Part shown: positions 1-10,700 of the stretch, piece after piece
Layout: each line of letters opens with the position of its first letter
How positions within the stretch are numbered: the first letter of the stretch is position 1
DNA from: Closterium sp. Naga37s-1
Taxonomy: Eukaryota; Streptophyta; Zygnematophyceae; Desmidiales; Closteriaceae
Length of the DNA: 64,000 nucleotides
Direction of reading: 5' to 3'
Assembly: GCA_947471745.1 (NCBI GenBank)
Contig: CANJKZ010000534.1
Coordinates: 434,001-498,000, forward strand
Made by a program: the position numbers and the translations under genes
The notes under the pieces: generated by a model
Database searches by the model: none
What the model was told of the DNA's origin: nothing
Seen by the model: only the letters and a program-made list of their open reading frames with translations

Positions 1-1
1 G

Positions 2-802
2 AATTATTCGGCGCGCTACACTGGAAACAACACCGGAGCGGCAGCAAATAATAACGACGCAATCGGCCACGTGATCGGCCTTCTCGCGGCGCTTCAGCGC
101 GGCAACAACGGTGAAGCCGCAGCAACAGCTGATCCTGTTCGTCCAGCTGCCGCAGCAGCAGTAGCCCGTCCCCGCGCTCCCCCTCCTCCTCTTAATCCCG
201 AGGGTGACGACGACGACGACCACGACAACGTTGAGAACCTCGACGAAGGTAATACCACTCGTCTCAAGGCCAATCCAGCAACCATTAGTCTTGCCCCCAT
301 ACCTCCTGCACGTCCTCAATTACGCTCCTCACTCGTCAAAAGCGATGGCATTCGTACTCAACTTTTTAGCTTTGAACGCATTCAAGCTATCGCTCGTCAT
401 GCCTTCTCGATTTTACCTTCCCACGGTGGCGAGCAACTCGCTGATTACCTTCAGCAAATCATTGACGAGGCTGAAGAAAAGATTCATTTCTTATTTACCG
501 CGGATCAGCGCGGTTTTGAAGTAGCCAACATGGCTTTAAAGATTAAGTACGGCGAGGTGGTGGAAGATAAAAACGTTAAGGCCGCCACCCAGATTGTGGC
601 GGCCAGCAAGAAAAGGCCACGCGGGCCCACATCCACTTCCCGTCCAAGCCCTGCACCTCGTAATCGAGGCCAAGGGGAACGCCATTGGACCTGGCGTAGG
701 GATGGCGATGGGCGTTGCTTCTATTGCCGAGAGCCCGGTCACGGAATAGCCGATTGTCCGCAGCGGGGCCAAGGGGCCAACCAACCTTCTAAGATTGTTT
801 AA
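2..802 (+). CDS. Gag-like protein of the DIRS/PAT element (5' partial)
   Basis: The frame is open from the first bases of the window, so the true start lies upstream. The visible 266 codons contain a Gly/Asn/Ala-rich start, a Pro-rich and Asp-rich stretch, a middle part rich in helices, then a basic tail with one CX2CX4HX4C zinc knuckle (CFYCREPGHGIADC, about 25 residues before the stop). Zinc knuckles of this type bind nucleic acid in retroelement Gag proteins. The protein presumably packages the element RNA. It is followed after about 500 bp by the RT frame. Identity as Gag rests on the knuckle and the position; the rest I do not recognise. Confidence 0.75.
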   Translation, partial: NYSARYTGNNTGAAANNNDAIGHVIGLLAALQRGNNGEAAATADPVRPAAAAAVARPRAPPPPLNPEGDDDDDHDNVENLDEGNTTRLKANPATISLAPIPPARPQLRSSLVKSDGIRTQLFSFERIQAIARHAFSILPSHGGEQLADYLQQIIDEAEEKIHFLFTADQRGFEVANMALKIKYGEVVEDKNVKAATQIVAASKKRPRGPTSTSRPSPAPRNRGQGERHWTWRRDGDGRCFYCREPGHGIADCPQRGQGANQPSKIV

Positions 803-1305
803 GATTTGTGTTTGGTTGTTTTCTTTATTATAAAGACTATTTGGACTTACCCGTCGATCTAAACATTCCCGATATACATCAATGTCAAGAGTTGTTTATT
901 TTAAAAGAGATCATGCAAAAAAAAAAAAAAAATCAACAAACAACAAACAAACAGACAAATAAGAAGATTATCATAACTGAGAGCGTGATTATGCATTACG
1001 CCCCTAAACTTCGCTCTTGAAAAACCAAAAAAAAAAAAAGGGGGGGGAGAGAGACACAATCAGAGAAAAGAGAAAAAGGAAAGAGACAAACAGAGAGAAG
1101 AAATAGGAGAGAGACCGATTGAAAGAGACGATGGATTCTACAATTTGGTGACACATGGGTGGGCATGTGCGCCCTACACGTCTGCCATGGTCATAGGATG
1201 GTATCTCCCCACAACGCGTTGCGTTTAATATGACTAGATAATCATATAACATGCTAATCTAATCCCGTGCGTGATCTTACCCATCCCCCTCCAGAATTTG
1301 GCTTC
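803..1305 (+). other. Spacer between Gag-like and RT frames, A- and G-rich tracts
   Basis: There is no convincing coding sequence here. The stretch contains an A15-type run near 917, an A12/G7 tract near 1026-1047 and a purine-rich GAGA stretch (about 1045-1130). It may hold the signal by which the downstream RT frame is translated, but no specific signal can be identified. Confidence 0.4.
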
Positions 1306-3255
1306 ATGCCACACATCAAGGCACAAGGTGATGTGCGACACATGCGAGGACGCTTGCGGGAACGTTCCACATGGTGGAACTCCTGGTGCACGAGTCGCTT
1401 CATCTTGTCAGTCATTGTGTCGGGGTATCGCCTACCGTGGCGGTCACACGAACCTACCCCGCACCATGCCCCGAACCACTCGGGAGCGTTGCAACACACG
1501 GCTTTCGCGGTCGAAGCAGTGGCTGGCCTACTTGCTTCAGGCGCGGCCCGCATCGTCCCGGCCGAGGAGCCGGTCACCTGTGTTAGCCCACTAAACGTGG
1601 TTGTTCAGCCTTCTAAGAAACGACTTATACTGGACCTACGGCATGTAAATTCATTCCTTTCCATCCCTCGATTCCGGTACGAAGGACTCAACAGGGTCCC
1701 CGGCCTAGTCCATAAAGGCGATTGGTTGTTCACCATCGACCTCAAGTCGGGTTATCACCACGTGGACATTCACCCGTCATTTTGGCGGTTCCTCGGATTT
1801 TCCCTGCAAGGCCAACGATACCAGTTTCTGTCACTACCCTTCGGGCTTGCTACAGCGCCCTTCGTGTTCACACAGCTAATTAAGCAGTTGGCAAAGCGTT
1901 GGCGCAGTAGAGGGATCCGATTAATTCCTTACGTTGACGACCTTTTGTTCATATGCGCTACGCGAACCGAAGCGTTCCGGACCCGCACCATCATTCTAGA
2001 CGACCTCGGGTCCGCAGGTTTTATCGTCAACACGGACAAATCACAGCTCGAACCGTCGCAACGGCTTAAATTCCTTGGCCTCATATTGGATACTAGTACA
2101 ACATCCTTCTCCGTCGACGTTACCCGTCGAGATCGGTTGTTCGACGAGCTCGAGCAAATTTGTCAGATCAGCACACAGGGGCGTCGCATCCCGGTTCGAC
2201 GCGCAGCTAGGGTGACAGGCATGCTAGCTTCCATGGCTATGGCGCTTGGTACCATAGCCCGTGCATTCTCCCATAACCTGATCTCTCAAATCAGTGCGTG
2301 TCAATCCTGGGGAGACTCCATCCGTTTGACGTCGGAGTCGATCGACGAGTTGCGATTCTGGCTGACACAGTTCGACGTTTTCAATGGTTCCTGCTTCCAC
2401 AACCCAAATGTGTACGACATCGTCATGTACGTCGATGCAAGCGACCATGCTTGGGGAAGCTGTTACTCCACGCCAGATGGCCGTGTCGGCTCGCAATCCT
2501 TCCGATTTCCCCAGTCACTATCAGTCGCATCGAGCACGCTTCGCGAACTCGCCGGGATTCTCTGGGCACTGTCGACCTTTAGCTGCGAGATCCAACGCTC
2601 GCACGTCCTACTTCGAAGCGACAGTCAAGCGGCCTACTATATTCTAAAAAAGGGTGGTTCTCGCCAAGCCAACCTCACTCTCATCTGCCGCGCCATTATC
2701 ACACTTTGTGTGCATCACAAGATTCGATTAACGGCGCAATGGATCCCCCGCGAACTCAATACCGAAGCCGACGCCCTTTCAAAGATTGACCTACACGACG
2801 ACTACTCTCTCGCACGGACGTGGTTCCGTTTACTCGAGCGCCGCTGGGGCCCACATTCAATCGACCTATTTTCCTCGTCCTCCAACGCACAATTTCGCCG
2901 GTTTTGCTCCCTAGACTTTTATCCGCATGCGGTCGCCCAAGACGCGTTCTCTCTTAGTTGGAACGGTGAAAATTGCTACGCCTTCCCACCGCCGTCCATG
3001 ATCCCCGCCGTCCTCGCCCACGCGCGTCGATCTCGTACTACAATAACTCTCGTTATCCCGGAATGGCCTAGCGCCTTCTGGTGGCCACTACTTTGCCCAG
3101 ACGGCACTACGTGGGCGCATGATATACGGGCGAGCATATATCTCGCTCACGGTCCAACATGTCTACGTGTTGGTAGTGATACGCTGGCCTTTAGTGGTGC
3201 CGGTATCCCCCATTCGCATATGTATGCTCTTCGTTTGATATATACTAATCCATAG
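1306..3255 (+). CDS. Reverse transcriptase-RNase H of the DIRS/PAT element
   Basis: 1306 is the first ATG of the open frame; the frame itself is open from about 1267. RT motifs are clear: a DLRHVN palm motif, a FTIDLKSGYHH motif, LPFGLATAPFVF, and the catalytic YVDD box in LIPYVDDLLF. An RNase H domain follows, with its first acidic residue in MYVDASDHAWGS, a further LRSDSQAAY box and ELNTEADALSK. The C-terminal extension with IDLFSSSSNAQ and IPEWPSAFWWPLL is typical of DIRS-order RT proteins, where it follows RNase H. The frame is uninterrupted. The enzyme would copy the element RNA; integration would be by the recombinase downstream. It is not Ty1/Ty3-like because no protease or integrase adjoins it. 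Confidence 0.85.
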   Translation: MPHIKAQGDVRHMRGRLRERSTWWNSWCTSRFILSVIVSGYRLPWRSHEPTPHHAPNHSGALQHTAFAVEAVAGLLASGAARIVPAEEPVTCVSPLNVVVQPSKKRLILDLRHVNSFLSIPRFRYEGLNRVPGLVHKGDWLFTIDLKSGYHHVDIHPSFWRFLGFSLQGQRYQFLSLPFGLATAPFVFTQLIKQLAKRWRSRGIRLIPYVDDLLFICATRTEAFRTRTIILDDLGSAGFIVNTDKSQLEPSQRLKFLGLILDTSTTSFSVDVTRRDRLFDELEQICQISTQGRRIPVRRAARVTGMLASMAMALGTIARAFSHNLISQISACQSWGDSIRLTSESIDELRFWLTQFDVFNGSCFHNPNVYDIVMYVDASDHAWGSCYSTPDGRVGSQSFRFPQSLSVASSTLRELAGILWALSTFSCEIQRSHVLLRSDSQAAYYILKKGGSRQANLTLICRAIITLCVHHKIRLTAQWIPRELNTEADALSKIDLHDDYSLARTWFRLLERRWGPHSIDLFSSSSNAQFRRFCSLDFYPHAVAQDAFSLSWNGENCYAFPPPSMIPAVLAHARRSRTTITLVIPEWPSAFWWPLLCPDGTTWAHDIRASIYLAHGPTCLRVGSDTLAFSGAGIPHSHMYALRLIYTNP

Positions 3256-3291
3256 CCTTGTAAACATGCAGGTTCATATATTGGACGTTTG

Positions 3292-4290
3292 ATGGGGGAC
3301 CTCTTAACGCTTACTGTCGATTTGCGCGCCCAATCCACGATCCGCACATACGAACCCTACTGGCGACAGTATCGCACATTCTGTCAAGAGCATTCGTTGT
3401 CGTTTCTCCCTGCCACGGACCTAACATCCGCGCTATTCTTACTGCACTGAGTACGCAGGGGTGCCACGGTCTCCGCCGTGCGATCTGCCTGCTCTGCAAT
3501 TTCTTGCGCCCACTGGTTGGTCGGCTGCCCATCTCCTATTCGAGGACCGCTCTCCTCACAAGTAAAGGAGTACGCGAAACGACACTGCGGCAAACCTTCC
3601 GTGCCAAAGGAATCTATACCCCCTGCTAAGATTTATGACATTTGCGATATCTACTTCTCGTCGACGGATCCTGCCATCTTCCAGCGCGGTCTCATCCCTC
3701 TTCTTATGTTTGCAGCTTTCCTGCGCTTCTCCGACCTCGTTGCCCTTCAATGGCACCAAATCGAGTTCGACCGCGACTGCATGTGGCTGTTCATCCCCCA
3801 CTCAAAAACGGACCAGGCCGGCACAGGCGCCTGGGTCCCAGTCGCCGCCTCTTCTGCCCGCCACTGCCCTGTCACTCGCGTACGGCAATTTCTCTTCCTC
3901 GCTGGCTTCTCTGCGCAAACCTTAGGCCCCCTTATTCGGGTGTTCCCGCCTGCTGCGCGGGCTTCGCCATCCGATCGATCCCCATCCTACGCCACGGTCC
4001 GAGGCTGGTGTCGCGAGGCATTTTGTCGTGTTGGCCTCAACCCGAATCTGCTCGGCACGCATTCCTTTCGCAAGTCTGCCGCCACCGTGGCTGTCGATGT
4101 TGGCGAGCCTGATCGCCTCTTCAAGGCCCTCGGCCGGTGGCGTAGCGACAAGGCTCGGGAGTTGTACGTCACCCAGTTGGACCGCGAGTTGGTGACGGCA
4201 TCGCGTACCCTTCAGGATCCGACGAGACCTAGCTCTACCTACCGTTACGCATCCACTCTCGCACGCCATCGTCATCCTCCGCCTATTTGA
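3292..4290 (+). pseudogene. Tyrosine recombinase of the DIRS/PAT element, interrupted by in-frame TGA
   Basis: The frame starts with ATG at 3292 and shows a typical N-terminal SAM-like DNA-binding region (STIRTYEPYWRQYRTFC). It meets TGA at 3448-3450, then continues in the same frame to 4290. The C-terminal catalytic half is recognisable: the first Arg region in FAAFLRFSDLVALQW, the HSFRKSAAT box (His-x-x-Arg) and the terminal ALGRWRSDKARELYV with its Tyr. This family joins circular DNA intermediates to target DNA without the target duplications of DDE integrases. Either this copy is inactivated by a nonsense mutation or the codon is read through; a dead copy is the simpler reading. Confidence 0.8.
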
Positions 4291-4302
4291 TGTCTCGTTT
4301 AC

Positions 4303-4347
4303 CTATGACGACTGCACTGCACACTCCTCGGAGAGTCGTGTCACAAT
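4303..4347 (+). repeat. 45-bp direct repeat of DIRS/PAT element, first copy
   Basis: This copy is identical to 4618-4662. It starts CTATGACGACTGCACTG and ends GTGTCACAAT. Inside it, ACGACT (4308-4313) and AGTCGT (4334-4339) form an inverted pair around a CTCC/GGAG core, as expected for a recombinase core site. It starts 13 bp after the recombinase stop. Confidence 0.8.
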
Positions 4348-4617
4348 ATGTAAAATTTTTAAAGTTAAACTTCTAAAAATTTGAAGATTGTGATTCGACT
4401 AGAAGAGGAGTTGGCTGTAAAGGAGACAAACTCCTTTTCATTCCCGCAGGTCTCTCAGACCTGCCACATAGTCTCATTTGCATTTTCAGATCTCCAATTT
4501 GCTTCCCTCCCACCCAATTCCCCTTTTTTTTTTAGTTACATAGAGTTTATGATACCCTATTTGAATACTCATTGTTATTGCTCATTTGAGTGTGCTGTAC
4601 AAATGGGATTTGTAATG
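4348..4617 (+). other. A/T-rich segment between the two 45-bp repeats (candidate A2 of a split repeat)
   Basis: 270 bp, clearly more A/T-rich than its surroundings, with no coding sequence. In PAT/Ngaro elements the segment between the two right-hand repeats is a copy of the left terminus. The left terminus is outside the window, so this cannot be tested here. Confidence 0.45.
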
Positions 4618-4662
4618 CTATGACGACTGCACTGCACACTCCTCGGAGAGTCGTGTCACAAT
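4618..4662 (+). repeat. 45-bp direct repeat of DIRS/PAT element, second copy
   Basis: Base-for-base copy of 4303-4347. It is taken as the right end of the element because the following sequence leads into the 3' end of the host gene LCB1 (stop at 4720). Confidence 0.75.
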
Positions 4663-4719
4663 CAGGGCATTTCAGAGATTTTTCAAAAGTTACCCTGAGG
4701 GCTCAGGGTGCCCAAAATC

Positions 4720-7700
4720 CTAGCACAGGCCCTGCACACGAGCAGTTGCCCGGCCAAAGGCCTTAGCTGCCAGCAGCATGTCGTCCTGTGAATGCCCTGC
4801 GGAGATGCACACTCGGATGCCCGCGGGCAAGGGGCTTATGTCCAGAGGAGAGCGCAGCGGAACACTCACCAGCACATCCTCCCCCTCCCGCATCTGAGAG
4901 TCGGCATGCACAGCACGATACACAGAAGCAGGAGGGAGGAAGGATAGCTTTTGTCAGGTGCAGTGCCCGGAAAGGGGAGACGGGCGCACTGTGCAAGTCA
5001 AGGGTGGAGTGCGGTAGGGCAGGAGGGTGGCGACAAACGACTGGTTGAAATTGAAACTCACCAGCTTGGGCTCCAGAGTAAGTCTCCATCCATGCAGAAG
5101 ACTACTTATTCAACAAGAATAGAGTATCTTCATTTTTATTCCGTCCTAAACCCTAAACCCCAGCAGCCTAGCACACACCATCCCTGCACTCACCTCATCC
5201 ACTATCCTCTGCAGCACTGCAGGCTCATCCTCCCCCTCCCGCACCGCACCCCCTGCGCCTGCTCCCTTGCGCACCCGCAGCAGCACCACAGGCGACACAG
5301 CATGACCATGCACCTCCAGATCAGGGCAGTGGGTTGCCATGCCTGCAGGATTGGGGAGGAGAGGTTGTGGGGAAGAAGTCATGCGATGTGGGAATGGGTA
5401 TGAGCTATGTGGTATATGCATGCATCCCCATGGCATACGGGAGTGGTGCTTCTCATGTATCATCAAAGCAGGGGGGAGGGGTTCTGAAGCAACACTGTAA
5501 AAGCACACCCTCCTATGAGCTACACGCTCTCCTCTCAACCCAGGAACAAGCCGTCTTCTCCCCTCCTACTACCCCTCTCGCTGTTGCCTGAATTCTTCTC
5601 CCGTGTCTGCACGCACAGCGCCCAACACACAGCGCGGCCAAGCGCACGGCACCAACTGACCTTCTCGGAAGGCAGCGGCATTGGATGGAGTGCAGGAGGG
5701 AACGTGCGGTGGGGCGTGCCTCCATCTCATCCAACGCTGCCATGGCTGCTGACGCCAGGAACGCATGCACCACCCCAAGCGCACAGTGCCACAAAGCACA
5801 CGGATCCATCAACTGACCTTCTCGGAAGGCGGCGGCATTGGAGTGCAGGAGGGAGCGTGCGGTGGGGCGTGCCTCCATCTCATCCAACGCTGCCATGGCT
5901 GCTGACGCCAGGAACGCATGCACCACCCCAAGCGCACAGCGCCACAAAGCACACGGATCCATCAACTGACCTTCTCGGAAGGCGGCGGCATTGGAGTGCA
6001 GGAGGGAGCGTGCGGTGGGGCGTGCCTCCATCTCATCCAACGCTGCCATGGCTGCTGACGCCAGGAACGCATGCACCACCCCAAGCGCACAGCGCCACAA
6101 AGCACATGGATCCATCAACTGACCTTCTCGGAAGGCGGCGGCATTGGAGTGCAGGAGGGAGCGTGCGGTGGGGCGTGCCTCCATCTCATCCAACGCTGCC
6201 ATGGCTGCTGACGCCAGGAACGGCGGCAGTGACGCTGAGAAACAGTACCCCATGCCGCCCAGCCGCTGCAGGGGGGGTGTAAGGCACAAGCAGGTTGGAG
6301 AGGAAGCATAGGGCGCGGGAGCGTGAGTGGAGGAGGATGGAGCATGTGACATGGGGCAGGAGAGGAGGGGGATGGAGAGTACTGGGATGGGGATGGGATG
6401 GGGATGGGATTGGGATGTGAGATGGGAACGGTAGCAAGCAGGCATGGAAGCAAGAAGCACGCAGCAAGCAAGCACGAGCACAGGAAGCAGCAGGAGCGCG
6501 CACACACAGCACATGTCTCACCTGGTGGTCAACCACCTGGGCGCTACCACAACAAATCCCCCCAATGGAAGCAAGCGAAGTGCCCTTGGCAGCAGCGATT
6601 ATGTCAATGCTGGTGACCGGCATGCCGTAGTGCTCCGAGATGCCCCGCCCCATGGCCCCCAGCATGCGCACACAGCACAGCACATGTCTCACCTGGTGGT
6701 CCACCACCTTGGCACTGCCGCAGCAGAACCCTCCGACCGAAGCAAGCGAGGTGCCCATGGCAGCAACGATAATGTCAATGCTGGTGACCGGCATGCCGTA
6801 GTGCTCCGAGATGCCCCGCCCCGTGGCGCCCAGCACGCCAAACGACAGGCTCTCCTCCACGATGATGCGGAACTTGTACTTCTCCTTCAGCCGCACCAGC
6901 TCTGGTAAGGGCAGCAGCTCCCCCGAGCACTGCGGTGGTGGGGTGGGGAGAGTGAGGACGTGGGGGGAGCGAATTTTGAGTCGACTCAGCAAACGAAAGG
7001 CTCTCCTCAACTACGATGCGGAACTTGTACTTCTCCTTCAGCCGCACCAGCTCCGGCAGGGGTAGCAGCAGCTCGCCCAAGTACTGGCATTAGTGGGAGA
7101 GAGCGGGTGTGGTGGGAGAGTTTTTTCGGTCAAATAGAAAAACGAGAGGCTCTCCTCTACGATAATGCGGAACTTGCACTTCTTCTTCAGCCACACCAGC
7201 TCCGGCACAGGTAGCAGCTCGCCCAAGCAGTGCCATGTGAAGCCAGTAAAAGAGAGAGGGCGTGTGGGGAGCGATTGTTGCCGCGGCGTGCTCGTGCTCG
7301 TGCTCTCCTTTCCCTCTCCCCCCAAACCTGTCTCCCTCCCCCACCACTCCCCCCTCACCTACCATACCCCGGCCCCCATCCAGCACCAGGTAGAGCGCTT
7401 CAAGAGCAATGAAGTGGCGGATGTCGGTCTTGTTGCTCTTGCTCTCCCTTTCCCTCTCCCCTTCTTCCCTCCGCCTCACTCTCTCCCTTCCCCCCGTCCC
7501 CTCCCCTCCCCCCCTTGTCACCTGGTAGAGGGCTTCAACAGCAATGAAGCGGCGGATGTCGGTCTTGTTGCTCTTGCGGTCGGCGGCGGCGTGGTGCTGC
7601 AGCAGCTGCTCCAGGTGGTTCATGTCGTTGTGGCGGAAGTAGCGCACCGTGCTGCGTGCCAACGTCATGCCGTTCTGCATCGCCCACCCCACGCCCTCGT

Positions 7701-10700
7701 CACTGCCACCACACACAACCGCACAGAAACGCACAGAACCGCAAGGGAGGGGAGAGCCCCGGGCGGGGGAAAAGAAGAGGGGAGGGGAGGGGAGGCGTAG
7801 GGAGAAGAGGACGGGGGAGGATGGAAGGTGGGGAGAGGAATGTAGGGTTGAGAGGCAGGGAGACAAGGAGGGGAGGGATGAGAACGAGGCAGCAGCTGCT
7901 CCAGGTGGTTCATGTCGTTGTGGCGGAAGTAGCGCACCGTGCTGCGTGCCAACGTCATGCCGTTCTGCATCGCCCACCCCACGCCCTCGTCACTGCCACC
8001 ACACACAACCGCACAGAAACGCACAGAACCGCAAGGGAGGGGAGAGCCCCGGGCGGGGGAAAAGAAGAGGGGAGGGGAGGGGAGGCGTAGGGAGAAGAGG
8101 ACGGGGGAGGATGGAAGGTGGGGAGAGGAATGTAGGGTTGAGAGGCAGGGAGACAAGGAGGGGAGGGATGAGAACGAGGCAGCAGCTGCTCCAGGTGGTT
8201 CATGTCGTTGTGGCGGAAGTAGCGCACCGTGCTGCGTGCCAACGTCATGCCGTTCTGCATCGCCCACCCCACGCCCTCGTCACTGCCGCCGCTCGCGGCA
8301 TAAGACCGCACACAGTCGCAAGGGACGGGACAGACCAGGCGAAGGGGGTGGGAGAAGAGGATGAGGGAGGATGGAAGGTGTGGGGAGAGACAGGGGAGTG
8401 CGGGGGGAGGGATCGCTACCAGGCTGCGGAATATAATTGACCGATTTGATCTCATGATGTGCTGTTGTGACGTGAATAAGGAAGACGAGGCACAAAGAAG
8501 CAGAATCTAAAAGCAGGCGGAGGAGACAGGGGGAGAGGAGGAGAGGAGAGTGGAGGAGGGGGAAGGCGGTGGTGCAGTGCAGTGCACGCACGCGATGATG
8601 AGGTCCCCGCGCTTGCAGAAGGCGGGGATGGTGGAAGCGACGGTGGCGAGGCCATAGGAGTAGAGGATACACCCCTCCACACCCATGAACGCCGCTATGC
8701 GCTCCTCCAGATCCAGATGCACGTCTGCCATCGCCACACCCCGCCATGCCCACCCAGGGAGAGGAGAGACGGGGGGAACAGAGGAAGGGGACGGGGGGGA
8801 TGGGGGAAGTGGAGACGTGGGGAAGGTGGTAAGAAGGGAAAGAGGGACGGGGGAAAGGGGGAGGGGGTGAAGAGGGGGGATGGAGGAAGAGGAGACGTGG
8901 GGAGAGAGAAGTGAGCAGCGGAGTGAGTGGGGCGATGGCCAGAAGCAGGAGGTATTGGTGAGCAGCAGATTGCAGGGACTGGAACGTGGTGAGAGGTGCT
9001 GGTGGCGAGTTGGGCAGATTGGGGTGGGGGCTGACAGGCATTCTTCTTGTAAGAGTCTTGTGGTCTCAACCCAGCGGAAGGCACAGAGTGGACGGGACGG
9101 GACACATTCACACAGCATGTCCACGTGGCACTCAAAGCATACCTATCGTGCCGTAGAAACCACGCGGGCCACAAGAGCCCACCCCGTACTTGTGCAGCGC
9201 TGCTGTGGCCGCCTCCTGGCCGATGCATGCCAGGCAGAGTGTCAGGGGATGGGAGGGGGAAGGCGTTGCAGTGAGATACGAAACGGGTGGCGGGAGGAGA
9301 GGGCATGTGGCGCAAATGGCACATGGCAAGAAGCACATGGCACATGACAAATGGCACATGACGCATGCTACTCATCTAGAATCATCACGGCACAGCACAG
9401 CACAGCACGCTGACCTGCACATGCGTGTTGCCTATGAGCCCCAGGAAGTTCATGGACGCCAGATTCAGCATCTTGCGCCCGTCCGCCACCGTCCATGGCT
9501 CTCCCGCCCTACGCCGCGCCAGGGAGGGCGCAACGGGTTGTGGTGGTCACAGGGTAGGGGGCAGGAGAGGCGTGAGAAACGTACTGAAGCACGAATGAGA
9601 GGTGGAGTAGGACTAAATGATTACTCACAGCACAGCACCACCACATGTAGCCCCCATTGCTACCTGCCCCATCCCATTCACCAGCTCCACTAGTCAGCAA
9701 TTCGAAACTAGGCAACTTCCCTTCCAGGGCCAGGACTCCCCACTTGACTCACTTGTCGAGCACGGGCACGTGGCGGGCGAGGGCTTGAGGGGGAGCGGGC
9801 GGGTGCAGCGGCTCAGGTACCCACTCCTCACACAGGTGGTCGATCTCCTGCTCGCCCACAACAGCGCACACAGGATGCAGTGCAGAGGGGTGGAGTGCAA
9901 AGGGGTGGAGTGCAGAGGGGTGGAGTGCAAGGGGTGGAGTGCAGAGGGGTGGGGTGCAGAGTGTTAGAGTGCAGAGGGGTGCAGTGCAGAGGAGTGCAGC
10001 GCAGAGGAGTGGTGTGCAGACAGGTGGAGTGCAAAGGGGTGGAGTGCAGAGGGGTGGGGTGCAGACGGGTGGAGTGCAGACGGGTGGAGTGCAGACGGGT
10101 GGAGTGCAGACAGGTGGAGTGCAGAGGGGTGAAGTGCAGACGGGTGGAGTGCAGACGGGTGGAGTGCAGACAGGCGGAGCACACGTCAGGGAATGCAAGA
10201 CTAAACGAAAAAGCAGGCTGCAACAGGAAAGGACAAGGAGGAGGGGCGGCTGGAGATGATGCAATGATGCACACAGGACGTGAAGGAAAGTTCAGGTGTG
10301 AGCGGAGGAGTGGAGAAAGAGGGTAGAAGGTAGAGGCGAGGGAAGTAGGGTGGCTGGCTGACCGTTTCAGTGAGCGATCGCTTGTCTGGTTTGTAACTCT
10401 TCTGCGACATGAGGACGATGATGGCCACCAGCAGAATGGTCTCCAGGATCAAATGGCCTGTCGCGCACAGCCAGATCGCGCGCATGCACACCGCACAGCA
10501 CCGCACAGCACAGCACAGCACAGCACAGCACAGCACAACACATCACCGAGATTTGCAGCACAGAACAGCCCAACCAGACGGATGGAAGAGCACAAGCCGT
10601 GCGAAACATACACGCAATTACAGAGGCACGCGATCAGAGAAGCACGCAAGAAGGAAAGGTGGCCATCAGGTTAGCAATTGAACAAGCGGAGTGACGAGAG

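Larger units (their letters stand above)
1..4662 (+). mobile_element. DIRS/PAT-like tyrosine-recombinase retrotransposon, left end outside window
   Basis: Three consecutive plus-strand coding regions appear in the order Gag-like zinc-knuckle protein, RT-RNase H and tyrosine recombinase. There is no DDE integrase or aspartic protease. This is the gene set of the DIRS order (DIRS, PAT, Ngaro). Downstream of the recombinase lie two copies of a 45-bp direct repeat, 315 bp apart (4303-4347 and 4618-4662). This resembles the B1-A2-B2 side of the split direct repeats of PAT/Ngaro elements; the A1 repeat would lie left of the window. The right boundary is therefore taken as 4662. The copy is probably dead, because the recombinase frame contains a TGA. 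Confidence 0.85.

Noticed and set aside
5513-6514. Long minus-strand frame of 333 codons with 51-residue repeats as a separate gene
   Set aside because: It is LCB1 exon 9, its half-copies and intron read through; splice phases explain it.
7090-8440. Several 140-295-codon frames on both strands
   Set aside because: They arise from the 290-bp and CT-rich repeats and overlap LCB1 exons 7 and 8; no family match.
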